Below, in pieces: positions 1 to 11,624 of a stretch of DNA of 64,000 nt. Origin of the DNA: Thamnaconus septentrionalis. Its lineage: Eukaryota; Chordata; Actinopteri; Tetraodontiformes; Monacanthidae. The position numbers were made by a program, and so were the translations under genes. The notes under the pieces were generated by a model. It made no database searches, was not told the origin of the DNA, and saw only the letters and a program-made list of their open reading frames with translations. The number at the start of each line of letters is the position of its first letter. Position 1 is the first letter of the stretch. The DNA is taken from positions 2,872,015-2,936,014 of the forward strand of contig CM020508.1 in assembly GCA_009823395.1 (NCBI GenBank), written 5' to 3'.

Positions 1-2520
1 CGGAGCTACAGCCAGGGAGGTTTCAGCCCGGACAGGAAGAGGAAGTGAAGAGGCACTCAGGCAGACAACATTTCTTCAGCAGAAGAAGAGTAAAGAACCG
101 AAGGCTCTGCGACTGACTTGCTCTGGATGCAGTGTGGTTAAACTCAGCCCACTACGGGTATTGGACGCACCTGTGGCACCAATAGGAATCTAACCTTTGA
201 GCTTTGAGTTTTGTTTCCTTTCAAAATACTTTCTATGGACGTGTGACATATTTTATTCTGACGCACAAAATCGAATAGTTTGGTTTTCGCTAAATACGAG
301 TTTTGTCTGTTGAACGTTACCTTTTTAAAGCCTGCTTCACTTGCACATCGCAACCAGTTTAGATAAAGTTCACTGGAATTCAGCGGGAGAATTTAAACAG
401 CAATAACTGGAACATCAGAAATCAGCACAAAGCTCAGATTTTTTTTCTTTCCAGCAGGAATTTAAAACAAAGAGAAAAAGAGGCGGCGTCAATAAAAAAA
501 AAAGGAAGAAAAAAACAGGAGTAGCGGAATGTCACCGCTTTTCTCTGTTTGACGCTGGGAAGAAATAAAAGTTAAAAAAGAGGATCGACAGCAGGCTGGC
601 AGGAGGAGGAGGAGGAGGAGGAGGAGAAGCGGAGACGTGTAACTGACGTCTCCGATTTAATTTGACTGGTAATCACACCCAGACTGAGCGTTTCACGCTT
701 CTGAGCCACAGCTTCAGGTGTCAGGGCGGGAAAGAGACGCACAACTGCGCCGCTGCACCATAACACCTCCACACACGCAAGCGCGCACGCACGCACACGC
801 ACTTTGCATCGTGTCCTCTTCATTATAATACGGATAATAACAGAGATATTAAAACTCCTTGTCGGCGCTCCATCAGTGAAAATTGACAGTGTTTCTGCAG
901 ACAGTGGAAACTAAATGTCGGCAGGTGTGTCCGCTGGGGTCACCGGACTGCTTTCAACTGGATTCCAGACAATGAAGAAGACGTTCGCATCTCGGCGCGG
1001 CTGCCAGTTTGTGTTGTTGTGTTTATGCGCCACTGTTCCCTTGCTCAAGTCGGATGCTTCCGTCAGTTTTGTTTGTCTTTCAGCTGAAGTGAAATCGACA
1101 AAAGAGAAACGTCCACTGCGCGCACGCCAGTTGTGATGCTGTTCACCGAGACGCTTGAACCAGAGGTGGAAAGTTTTCAAAGATTTCTGTGTTAAAATGT
1201 TTCAGTTTAAAAAAAAAAAAAAAAAAAAAATCTGTTGGTTTTACCGAGCTATTCATTCATTCCTCATTCCTCATTCAAACATGTATAACTAGAAATGCAT
1301 GATTTCACGTACCTTGACCTTTGACCTTTTGCAGCTCCTCATCAGCGTTTTTCGAAAGACTGAAGCGCAACATAAGACACAAAATCCGCGATGACACTGC
1401 GCAAAGATTAATAACAGAAAATTTGCGCATGAGTCACGTGATTCATCAACTCAAACTTTTATTGTTTTAATTCACTCGTTTTCCCTCATTTTGAAAGCCT
1501 CCACACAGTGTCGACTCCGGCAGCCCCTCTAACCTGTCGGTGAACTCCGGAGGAAAGTCCGTCCGTCCGTGACGCCTCCTGCCTGCTGAACTGATCCCAT
1601 AAATAATGTTCTAGTTTTTCTGGAAAACAGTTCCTACTCACGGCTGATTAACCACGCGGATCAACACGCCGCCCACGTTCCTCGCCGCCTCAGTATTTTT
1701 GAGCCGATCCCACTGATTATCAGCGTCTCTCACCTTTGCAACCCGGCTGCTAATTCGGCTGCCGCTAACTCGTCCCAGGTGTCTTCATTTACGGCAGCGA
1801 ACGCCTCGCTGTTTGCCACGCGCGGCGTTCAGGGACTCTCGGCCGTCTCGGTTTAAATACTTGACCTTGTCAAGTGACACATAATCAATTTATGGATAAA
1901 GCGCCCGTCCGCCGTCTGATTTATTCAGCCCAGCGGTTGACTCCTCGGCTGCACTAAGACCCGCCGCCGGCCTCATCGCCTGCAGGGAGCCGCCGACTCG
2001 CTCCTGTAGCTACAAAAACCTTCATTTTCTGAGTCGAGCGAACACGAAAAAACGGCCGCATTCAAACTGGGAGAGGAAGGTCTGTTTCCTAAAAGAAAAA
2101 AAGAACATCAGATTTGTTTCCCTCCAGGTGTGTTTGGCACAAAGGAAACTTCTCTAGCTAGACAGCGACTGTGCTGAGGGGAGGATCCTGACGTCTGTCA
2201 TGTGGGGAGCAGTCGGCCAATCAGATTTCAACGTAAGTCAATTAGAAACATGACAGTCTTTTTCTGTTGTGTTGCAAAACGTTTCTACTCAGCTGTAAAT
2301 CCTGGCTGTAAATCCCGCCTCTTTCACCTCAGAGGACTCAATGAGGTATTGGTGCCCTTTGTGACATCATCTTACACAAATATATGATGTTGAGGTCGTC
2401 GGATTGCAGCTGTAACATGGGGAGAGAGACAGACAGAGAGTAAAAGCACCACTGGCACTACTACTGTGAAAGCAGTAGTACTCGAAAATTAAAGGTCCAA
2501 TTAGACAAAAAAAAAAACAA
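1..2520. other. Intergenic, no gene supported
   Basis: Mixed-composition DNA with a GGA-repeat (601-627), an A22 tract (1209-1230), a perfect DR1 site (1315-1327) and a non-repetitive segment at about 1860-1930. ORFs here are short and overlap on both strands. None resembles a known protein. Confidence 0.6.
1315..1327 (-). promoter_or_regulatory. Perfect DR1 nuclear-receptor site
   Basis: On the plus strand TGACCT, one base, TGACCT. On the minus strand AGGTCA-A-AGGTCA. This is the DR1 arrangement bound by HNF4, COUP-TF and RXR heterodimers. Occupancy is unknown. Confidence 0.4.
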
Positions 2521-2523
2521 ACA

Positions 2524-2694
2524 GCATATTTAGCCCTCTGTTTGCAGCCTCCTTTGCACAATCTGCTCATGCTATGTTGCACCTTCCCCAAGCGTTTGGC
2601 CAAGAGCAGCCTCAGAGGGCGGAGCCAACACCTGGCTGCATGTGTCACTAGCCAGGGGGAGGAGTCTGTGCCCTTTATGACATCACAAAGAGCT
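2524..2694 (+). repeat. Dispersed repeat family R1, copy 1
   Basis: Starts with ATTTAGCCCTCTGTTTGCAG and ends near GACATCACAAAG. The two end motifs recur together at six other places in the window, in both orientations. No ORF. Most likely a short non-autonomous mobile element. I cannot name its class. Confidence 0.6.
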
Positions 2695-4139
2695 CACTTC
2701 CAGAGCTGGACTTTTTTTTTTTTAATATCTGAGCAGTTCACTGACAGGACGGAGACAATGATTGTTACTGGGGAAAAGGAAACACAGAGACTGCGGCCCG
2801 ATTCAGGACCTTTAAATCTCAGAAGCTCTTCACCTCGTTTTGAAGTTCATTTCAAAGTTTCTGACGGTAACAATTATTTAGCGCGCTGATAATCTGACAT
2901 TCTGGAGCTTTTGGAAGCTGCCGCTTCGCTTTAATTCACAGCCCTTCCGAAGATGCAGCGCAGCAACGCGGCGTCGGTAAAAACCACAAGGTGTTTTTCT
3001 TGCTCTGCGGTGCGTTCGAGTGCCAGCAGGCAGAGGAGCGAAGAGTCAAACGGCCGAGGCTGTTTTTTCCTGCAGACGGCTGAGGTTACAGCTGTCCAGC
3101 GACAACCTCCACCGCTCCTGTGTTTAATGTTTAATCGGCCTCGCGCGCGTTCAGCACTGAGCTTTAACCCTCGTTTCAATTGCAGAATAATGAGACAGAA
3201 CACGTGTGGGACATGCAATATTAACACGGCGGCACGAGCGCAGAGGATTGTGGGTTTTAATTCAGTCCCATGAGTCCAATAAGGGTTTTTTTTTTTTTTT
3301 CTATGAAATTTACGTGGAAACACGAGTTCACAGTAATATTAGAAATTAGAAATAATAGAGATTCTTTTCAAAGAAAAGAAACTTTTCGATAAAATGTGCT
3401 ATGTTCTTTATTTACTCTATCAAATTCAAACTACAGAGACTTAAAAACAGTTTTTATTATTATTATTTTATTTTTTTTGGTGTGATTACCTTGTCCTGCA
3501 GTTGGAGTGGTGAGGTTTCGAGACTGATGTCTTATTGCCTCTTGAAAAGCTCTTGACACACACACACACATGCAAAACATGTGTCATATTGTCTTGTTTG
3601 CGCCTGCACTCTGTAAAGTGTGTGACGGTGGGACGTGTGGTGGAATCAGCACTTTGACTCCAAGCAGCGACACTTCCACTTTAATGTCTCCCCACTAACA
3701 CACCTCAACAATTAACGCCTCACTTCCTGTGCACCCCCCCGCCCCCTCCTCACCGCCACCCAACCCCTCCTCCTTTTTTTTGTAAGTCGTCACGAGGATT
3801 GTTTTGGAGGTAAATGTTGTTTCATGCTTGTTGCTGTGTTGTGGACTTCAACATCGACCCACGGAAGTCACATAAGTCAGAAATCAGACGATGATCTCAC
3901 ATCCATCACATGTAGATGCTTTGAATGTGATTGACAGAAGGCTCTTCCAATCATCATTACAGTTTTGTAATGCCCCCCCCCCCTTTCTGAATGTTTTCTC
4001 CCAGCTCTTTCCCAGACGGATACACGAGTCAAATGTAACAGATGAGGGAAACTTTCCATCTGGTGCCACAGTGAACACAATAAATTATCATAAACACTGC
4101 GACTGAAGTGAGCAAACACACTGGAAATCAACAAGAGAT
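2695..4139. other. Intergenic, nothing supported
   Basis: Contains a TTTTTTT/TAATAT patch, an AT-rich stretch near 3290-3480, a short CA run near 3556 and a C-rich patch near 3736-3770. No coding or mobile signature that I can support. Confidence 0.5.
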
Positions 4140-4146
4140 TAGTCGG

Positions 4147-4148
<2 letters not shown>

Positions 4149-4213
<65 letters not shown>
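4149..4213. repeat. Compound (TG)n(AG)n microsatellite
   Basis: About 19 TG units run directly into about 13 AG units. Confidence 0.97.
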
Positions 4214-4216
<3 letters not shown>

Positions 4217-5240
4217 GAGTGGTAATTCTCATATTCACAAACACATGAAATATTGATCGGTTTAAGCAAACAGCTAACAAGCCTGTGAGCTCGCATTGCT
4301 GCTATTATCAACAGGAAGTCGTCTGTGCGCAGTCAAGGAAAAATTTTCTCCCAAACTGTTGAATATTCATGGAGTGGGCAGAGGGGTGGGAAATATATTT
4401 ATACATAAATATAAATATATATCTATATTTATCTATGACTTATTTATTTTGTCTGAATTATTAAATGTGTGGAAAGCAGATCATTAATCATTCATATTGA
4501 TATATTGAGAAACTGTAAGACATAAATATTTGTGCATAAATATTTATCGTCTCCTGGCCGCCGCCTGTTCGCGGCGAGCTCGCTGCTCCCGCCGCCCGCC
4601 GCCCGCCGCCGCGCTTCCTCTCAGAGGCGCTTCCGAGTCACTTCCTGTGTGTCTGCTGCGCTCGCCTCGCCGGTCGCAGCTTATCGGCGGCAGACCGACA
4701 CAAACAAAGCGGCTGCGTGCGTCTCCCCCTCCTCACCCCCTCACCCTTCCTTCCCCTCCTCCCCCCTCCTCAGCAAGATATGAGGATTGACAGCAGGCCT
4801 CTGTTTTCAGAGCATCAACTAATTCTTTTAATGGGCTGCCAGCCGTGCGCTCAAAAGTTTGATTCCACCGCAACCGGAGAGAGAAAGAGAGAGAGAGAGA
4901 AGAAAAAGAAACCAGAAAAAAAAGCACAAAAAAGAGAGAAAGAGAGAGAAAACTCCCACAATTTATTATGCTGTTTGTGCCTCCGCTCGCTGCCGATCGC
5001 CTGCAATTTATTTCCTACCTTGGGGTACCGAGAGCCATTTTTCTCCCATTTTCAGCCGCTCGCTATCCTTCTTTCTTTCTTTCTTTCTTTCTGTCTTTCC
5101 TTTTCTTTTCTTTTTTTCATGATCCTGCCCCACTGCTGACTAAACTGCTGCCTCCAGCCATGGTGTTGGAACATCACAGAACAACTGCTTCATTAGACTG
5201 AAGCCGCTAAACACTGAGGCAGAGCAGCAGCTTGGAACCG

Positions 5241-5313
<73 letters not shown>

Positions 5314-5988
5314 CTGCTGCTGCTGCTGCCGCCGCCGCTGCTGCCACTGCTGCCGTTGATGTTGCTGCCGCTGCCGCCGCCGCTGCTGCTCCTCCTCCTC
5401 CTCCTGCTCAGGTGAAGCTTCCCACTAATGAGACCTCGTCCACAGCAGCACATTTGGAATTCAAGGTCAGCAGCAGCACCTGACCACTCCGGATTCTCCC
5501 TCTATTATTAATTAAGCTCCGAAAAAGGCGGGTGGCGGGGAACGTGAGGCCCATCCCTGCTTGGCAGCGTTCGATCTGGGCCGCTCGCTCGCTGGGTTAT
5601 TCCACCTCATGGGTTTTATTCGCTGTGATTCATCTGGCAGAAGATATATCGGCCAGTTTAGTCGGGGCACCGCCCCCAGCAAAAAAACATGATAAACTCA
5701 GTGGGATGAATCCATCACATTGTGTAAAAAATAATACACCTGTTTTGATTAGAATACCAGTTCATCATAAAATGGTCTTTTAAAGGTCTCATATCGTGCA
5801 AAACCTTCTTAACCAGCGTTTTCAGTCTGTGTCTCCTAGCAGGGAGAGATGAAAAACACTTCTCAGGGCGCCCAGGTGTTCACTCCACTCACTAAGAGCA
5901 GTTTCCAAACCTTCCAAACCTTTGAAAGTTTGAAAGAAGCATCAGTTTTAGCAGAAGGCTAAGACAAAAAAATAGAGGGCCAATATAA
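4214..5988. other. Intergenic, GC-rich and triplet-rich, no gene
   Basis: Includes a GC-rich patch (4550-4780), a purine-rich run (4880-4950), a CTTT run (5070-5090) and the CTG tract. ORFs are low-complexity. Confidence 0.5.
5245..5307. repeat. (CTG)21 trinucleotide repeat
   Basis: 21 uninterrupted CTG units, followed to about 5400 by interrupted CTG/CCG/CTC triplets. Open frames across it encode only poly-Ala, poly-Ser or similar and have no flanking coding support. Confidence 0.97.
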
Positions 5989-6233
5989 AGTTAAAGTCCC
6001 AGTGATTGTCACATCCCGAAGGATGCGAAATTTGTCCTCCGCATTTGACCCATCCCCTGAGGGAGCGGTGGGCGGCAGCAGTGCCTCGCCCGGGAATCAT
6101 TGGGTGATCCAACCCCCCAATTCCGACCCCGAATGCTGAGTGCCAACCAGGGAGGCAACGGGTACCATTTTTACAGTCTTTGGTATGACTCGGCCGGGGA
6201 TCGAACCCACAACCTACCAGTCTCAGGGCAGAC
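5989..6233 (-). mobile_element. tRNA-derived SINE, 5' end truncated
   Basis: On the minus strand the element has GGTTGTGGGTTCGATCCC, a pol III B-box-like sequence, near its 5' side. It then continues through CCCAATGATTCCCGGGCGAG and TGGGTCAAATGCGGAGGACA, a body common in teleost genomes. The A-box side is broken off at about 6235, where a TA-rich microsatellite follows. Assigned from memory of the family, so class is firmer than name. Confidence 0.7.
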
Positions 6234-6283
6234 AACTTAATGGTCATGAAGATAGTTGTTGTTTTTAAGATAATAGATTCTAT

Positions 6284-6425
6284 ATGTATATATGTGTATG
6301 TATGTATGTATGTATGTATGTATGTATGTATGTATGTACACATACATACATACATAAATATGTATGTGTGTATAGATACACATACACACACAGTACATAC
6401 AAACATGTATACATACATACATACG
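6284..6425. repeat. (ATGT)n / (ACAT)n tetranucleotide repeat
   Basis: Two opposed tetranucleotide runs, TATG then CATA, forming a potential hairpin. Confidence 0.9.
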
Positions 6426-7551
6426 TGTAATATATGCACTTTTATTTAAAGTAGTCTGGGTGATTCATAAATGATTGTGAAGGCAGCGGCACTGTTTTAA
6501 AGGCAGATTTTCCCTAAATAAAGCAAAAAAAATCTGATCTAATCAAGTCGAATCTGTTGCACTCGTAAATGTTTTAAACGCGCCCGTTAGTCGAAGGGAT
6601 AATTACAGCGGCTGCTAATTGCGGGTGTTGACTGGGAGGAACGCCGCGGTCTTTGTGATCCCGCGGGCCTTGTTAGCGCCGCAGACCGATCATGGCCGAG
6701 AAGCGGCACTCTGACCCGGATAACTGAGAGCCTTCATCCGCACTCGATGCATCATTCATGCAGCGGCTGCGGCGGCGGCGGCGGCTCCCGCAGCTCCTGC
6801 AGGTAGAGAGCCGCGGTCGTCCTCCTCATTAGCACCGCCGTCCTCTCAGACAGCCGACTGGAGGAACTGCAAGCAGCAGCAGGTGCAGCAGTGACGCACC
6901 GCCGCCGGTCAAAGCAAGAAGACAAAAGAAGACGTGACGAGGTTTTTTGTTTTCTTTTGTTTGGTTTTGTTTGGGTTTTTTTCCCCTTTTGCGCCTCCAT
7001 CCCTGTCATTGCAGCCGACAACCACAAGGGGGCAGAGGAGATCCCGCCTGCGCGTCCACTTTCTCAGCGAGGAGAGGAGCCTTATTAGGCGGCATTAAAT
7101 CACGGCCCGCAAATTGTATTTTGATATGCAAAACGATTTTTAAACGCAATATTATATGCTGTTTTAATCCCTAATATCAGTAAATATGCCATATTAGGCC
7201 TTTTAATGTTCTGGGGAGATTACGCGGCGCTCATCGCCCGTGTGCTTATGCAGGGGTTTCGGCATTATCAAATATTAATTCTTCTAAACTTGCTCTCTTA
7301 AGAGGGATTCTTTGATGTTGATGTAATTTTTCATCGGCTAAGCAGATCTTTCAGAGAGGGGGAGAGAGAGAGAGAGAACCCATGATTCATTGATGAGCTG
7401 CACATCTTCGACCTCAGATCTGAAATAGTTCTGGACGCAGCAGGAGCCGAACATCTTTGTGTTAACGTTGTCGAACCGGAAAAATGTCCGAGCGAAGCGC
7501 CGCGTCTCCTTGCTAAACTTTCCAGAACCAGAACGAGCCGATTTCGTCCAT
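6426..7551. other. Intergenic with a conserved-looking segment
   Basis: 6540-6760 and 7090-7330 are non-repetitive. The second holds a perfect CArG box. GCG triplets occur at 6768-6784. No gene supported. Confidence 0.45.
7189..7198. promoter_or_regulatory. Perfect CArG box CCATATTAGG
   Basis: Exact CC(A/T)6GG serum-response-factor site, set in AT-rich non-repetitive sequence. Function is inferred from the motif only. Confidence 0.4.
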
Positions 7552-7722
7552 TTGCGATGTCACACTGGGCCCGCCGATAGCTCACTGAGCCACCCCAGGC
7601 TGGTGTCAGCGAGTCCGGCCAGATGTTGGCCCCGCCCTCCTTTCTTCGCCTCATCCTTGCTCTTCTCAAACATGCAGAAAAGGTCCAACAGAGGCTTCAA
7701 ACACAGGGCTAAACACAATGTT
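7552..7722 (-). repeat. Dispersed repeat family R1, copy 2
   Basis: GATGTCAC at one end and AACACAGGGCTAAACACAATG at the other. This is the reverse orientation of copy 1, with a diverged middle. Confidence 0.55.
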
Positions 7723-8565
7723 TTCTGGAGATCTGGATCCCGTTTCCGCAAGGAGAGAAAATAAAAACCCTATGAAATACATAAAATACGAGGCCTTTAA
7801 AATAATGAAGCTCGGGACAGACGGGGACGAGTGAGGAGGAGGAGAAGAAGAAGAAATATTAAAAAAAGAAGGGCCTCCGTCTCCAAAACAATCTGCTAAT
7901 CGACTCCGAGGGTCAAAGTCATGAAAAAAACATTCTTTTTTTCCTTTTTTTTTCGCGATGAAACAAACAAGCAGGCGCCACTTTGATTCCCCCCTCGTGT
8001 CTTCAGAAGAGAGAGAGAAGAAGAATATTAGAGAGGTAATTACAGCCAAAACAGTGAGTTTAAGGTTACCGTCAATTAATTATTCATCCGCGACAACTTC
8101 CCCGCACAACAACCCCCCCGCCCCCTCGCAGTCTGGGAATTGATCCCTGTGTAAACACGCTAAAACAAGCGGCACTGACACAAATTGCGCAGACGACGCC
8201 ATCTTTGTAGCGCCGCCTTTCATGTTGCCTCGCCGCGGGGCCGCTAATGAAGAGACGGCGAGACCTGCGGGGGCCGAGCGAACGGCGCGGGGTGATTAGC
8301 TTAGCGGCGCTGTGGCGGCGGCGGCGGCGGCGGCGGCACACTTTTGTTTTCTCCTCTCGCGACTTAAAAAAAAAAGACATAAAGGAGGCGCAGCGAAGAC
8401 GTTTGTTCTCCTTCAAAAGCGGCAAGACGACGACGGCGTTCGACTCCTTGTTCCAATAAAAAGACGTTTTGCCTCAAGTGATGGGGAAAGAGAGAGAGGG
8501 TAGAATGGCCAGCAGCTTCACACTCGCCAAGTTTAGGTAAGCGAGAGGTCACGGGGTCACGACCT

Positions 8566-8910
8566 TCTTCATCTCTTCACAGCTCACAGACACTCACACA
8601 CTCGGACCTGCGGGACAGTAAGATTTCAAATCTGAAGACTTGCAGACCTGTGTTACAAAAGTGAAGCTAATCTAAAGTGTTTATCCCTCCAGTCCAAATA
8701 TGATTGGACCAATCAGGATCGGTTTTCAGAGGAGAAAGAGGCGGGACCTACAGCTGGAGGTTCAGTGGTGACCGGAACTGGATCGGACAGACTAGATCCG
8801 AGCGGATCACTTCCTGGTTTAGTGAGCGATGGTATTGGTAGTGTAGCACTGTCCCATGTGCGTCCGCCGCTAATGGGGGTCCAACACACACACACACACA
8901 CACACACACA
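8566..8910 (+). repeat. Dispersed repeat family R2, copy 1, with (CA)n end
   Basis: About 340 bases closely similar, in the same orientation, to 10099-10436. Shared landmarks are CAGACACTCACACAC at the start, CCCTCCAGTCCAAATA, CAGAGGAGAAAGAGGCGGGA, GATCCGAGCGGATCACTT (copy 2: CATCCGAGC...), and CTAATGGGGGTCCAACAC before the CA tract. Confidence 0.8.
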
Positions 8911-9959
8911 GTTCAAGCCTCTCTGTGGACTTGAGCACTAACGGGGCAGCTGATTGGTCGACTCTCAACCGCTTTGTGTTTAATTGAGACAGATTTTGTT
9001 GCGAGTGGCGGCGGCGGCGGCAGCAGCTTGGGCCCCTGCAGGGCGAGTTCAAGCAGCGGGACGGTTTTAATGACAACACGGCCAGAGGAGACTTGAAGTT
9101 GAAGGAGCCTCGGTTCTTCACTCTGATCTCCCACTGATGGAACAAGACGAGCTGCTCAGAGACTTTATTTACTTATCTATTTTTATTTTTTTTTTTTTTT
9201 TCAAAAGAGCCTCCATCCCACCAGGGCGGCGCCGTGGGCCTCTGGCTGGCTGCCTCGTGTCTCTTTCAATATCACAGTTGTTTTTTTAAGACGGCGTGAA
9301 TGCAGCGATGAAGTTTCCCTCTTTCATTTTTCATTATTTTATTTTTAGTCCGACTCCCACTCTCACACTGCTGCTGCTGCTGCTGCTGCTGCTGCATTAA
9401 ACACGCCTTCGGTACTGCGGCGCCACGGAATGCAGACGTTTGGCACACGGCTGCAGTCTGAACTCCTCCACCAGAGAGGAGAGACAAACCCAGACTCATC
9501 CCTCTGGACGCTGGAGTGTCGGTCTGCAGCAGCGCAGGAGGAGGAGTTCGGTCTCCTGTGTGTCTTAAAGTGGGCGGCGGCTGAAGTTTATGTTATTTAT
9601 TTTTTTGGTGCTACTGTCTGGTAGGCTCCACGACCCCTTCAGCCAGGCGGCAGCCTCATTTACTGCTCATCTCGTGAGGGAGCATTTTCATTTTTCTTGG
9701 ATTGTTGGCGGGGGGGTTTTCTCTCAAGGCAACAATTAACCTGACAGCATCATCATGAGCGAGTCATGAGTCAAAGGCGAAGGTGAGGCTGGCCACATGA
9801 AGTGCACTCTCTGTATTTTAGCAGTAGATTTGTCAATGTCGGCCACCTGCCACTAGGAGGTGCTGCTGAGGTGTAAAATTCAGCCGCCTGGCAGCTTCGC
9901 TCTGATTGGCCTTTCACTTGGAGGCAGTGAGACTGAGACACACACAGACTGCACTGGTG

Positions 9960-10007
<48 letters not shown>

Positions 10008-10098
10008 TCAGCAGAAAAAAAACAAAACCAAATGCATCAGTTTGCAGCCTGACAGATCATCTCATCACGTTCAAGTTATTTGCTGCAATATTTTTTTT
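8911..10098. other. Intergenic, microsatellites only
   Basis: GGC triplets at 9007-9023, a T-rich patch at 9180-9205, CTG triplets at 9368-9394 and a (TG)23 tract at 9958-10005. No coding support. Confidence 0.5.
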
Positions 10099-10436
10099 CT
10101 TCGTCTCTTTGCGTGTCACAGACACTCACACACATTTCCAGGCTGAATTCTTGCAGACCTCGCGCTGCAAAAGTCATGCTGTAGTGTTTCCCTCCAGTCC
10201 AAATACGATCGGACCAATCCGGATTGGTTCTCAGAGGAGAAAGAGGCGGGACCTACAGCTGGAGGTGCAGCGGTGACTGGACCTGTAGGACAGACTCCAT
10301 CCGAGCGGATCACTTAATGGTTTAGCGAGGGACGCTATCGTTAGCGTCACACTGGCCCTTGTGCATCCATGGCTAATGGGGGTCCAACACGCACACACAC
10401 ACACATACACACTAAGACACACACACACACACACAG
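10099..10436 (+). repeat. Dispersed repeat family R2, copy 2, with CA-rich end
   Basis: Same element as 8566-8910 in the same orientation, starting 1.53 kb downstream. It ends in an imperfect CA tract (10388-10436). Confidence 0.8.
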
Positions 10437-11202
10437 GGGTTGCTGTGACTCCTCCTCCTAAATCCAAACACTGCTTGCAGCTAATTTAACTCCCTCAGGG
10501 CGAAAGCAGGAGTGACGCCTCACCTGTCAACCTTTCAGCACGAGTGGACGCGGCCCACTCCTGCAGGGTGACTCCCCCTTCCGCCTCCCCCACATCCCTC
10601 CCTCCCCCTCCCAGCAGAGTGAGCTCAGCCTTCAGGTTGCACAATCCGCTGGGCTGATCCTCGTCCAACACAAACCGCCACCGCCGCCTCTCTGCAGCGT
10701 GCCGGCCGGCGTGCCAAGCAACACATCTAAAGCAGCGGCGGCGGGTGGCGGGGGCTGGGGGCGGCAGGGCGAGGGAGGGGGGCGGGGGTCCGGCCGGGGG
10801 TGAGGGCGGGGTTCGCCCTCTCTCAGTGGGCCAAAACAACTCAGGGCCTCTGCTGCAAAAAACCCTCTAATGAGCAAGATTTGGAATAAATCAACAAACA
10901 AGACTTGGAACCTGAGGAGCTCCAGCCTGTCGACACCAGTCAGGCTCAACAGCGCCACCCATGCTGAGTTTTTTTTTTTTTTTTTACAAGCGCCAAGAAG
11001 TGAAATTGCCTGGATGGGCGCTGCAGAATAATAGTAATAACAACAACAGCAATGATAATAGCCATGATAATAAGAAATAATAACATCCATTACGATGATG
11101 ATGGCCTGGGACTTCATCTCCCAGCAGCCCTCGGGAGAGGCCGCAGGGGAACCTCATACTTGCTAATAATTGTTCAAACCCTCTCCAGATTTGCACAAAA
11201 CA
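10437..11202. other. Intergenic, GC-rich then (ATAA)-rich
   Basis: G-rich tract (10735-10815) followed by a T13 run and ATA/ACA-rich sequence. ORFs here are proline-rich shadows of G/C runs. Confidence 0.5.
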
Positions 11203-11300
11203 GCGTATTTAGCCCACTGTTTACAGCCTCCCACTCAAAGTGATGCTTCTTTGGACCTTCCCATAAGGTAGCTGTGCCACTTCTGATGTCACGAAGGGTC
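11203..11300 (+). repeat. Dispersed repeat family R1, copy 3
   Basis: GTATTTAGCCCACTGTTTAC, then AGCCTCCCACTCAAAGTGAT, to CTGATGTCACGAAGGGTC. Confidence 0.55.
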
Positions 11301-11597
11301 AAGACAACCTGTTAAATGAGGTGGATTTTGAACATGCAGACAGAGGGTGTGTCTGAAGTGTGTCAGTTTGAGGATATTTCCTGTTTGGAGACCTCACTCT
11401 GACTGTAGGTCCATTAAGAAGCCAGCTGAGGTATTCTATCATATTTTTGGTCTAATTCTACTGCCGTAAAAGGCTCTGTTGACGACCCTCGAGATCAACT
11501 CCGCTCTCCTCTCACATTTAAGAAAGACGTTTAAAAGCTGCCATTGGTACCATTTGTTGCTTACAAGCCCAGAATTCAGTAATTAAAACATTCACTT

Positions 11598-11624
11598 TGA
11601 CCTTTGACCTGCTTCATCAGGTCA
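11598..11624. promoter_or_regulatory. Second perfect DR1 plus inverted half-site
   Basis: TGACCT-T-TGACCT (11598-11610) and then AGGTCA at 11619-11624 in the opposite orientation. Confidence 0.4.

Noticed and set aside
966..1136. Short ORF starting MKKTFASRR with a hydrophobic, signal-peptide-like stretch
   Set aside because: Only about 56 codons from that Met, with no domain, no convincing splice partner and an equally long ORF on the opposite strand. A chance resemblance is more likely.
5193..5483. Poly-Ala and poly-Ser ORFs across the CTG tract
   Set aside because: Low-complexity translation of a triplet repeat without a coding context on either side.
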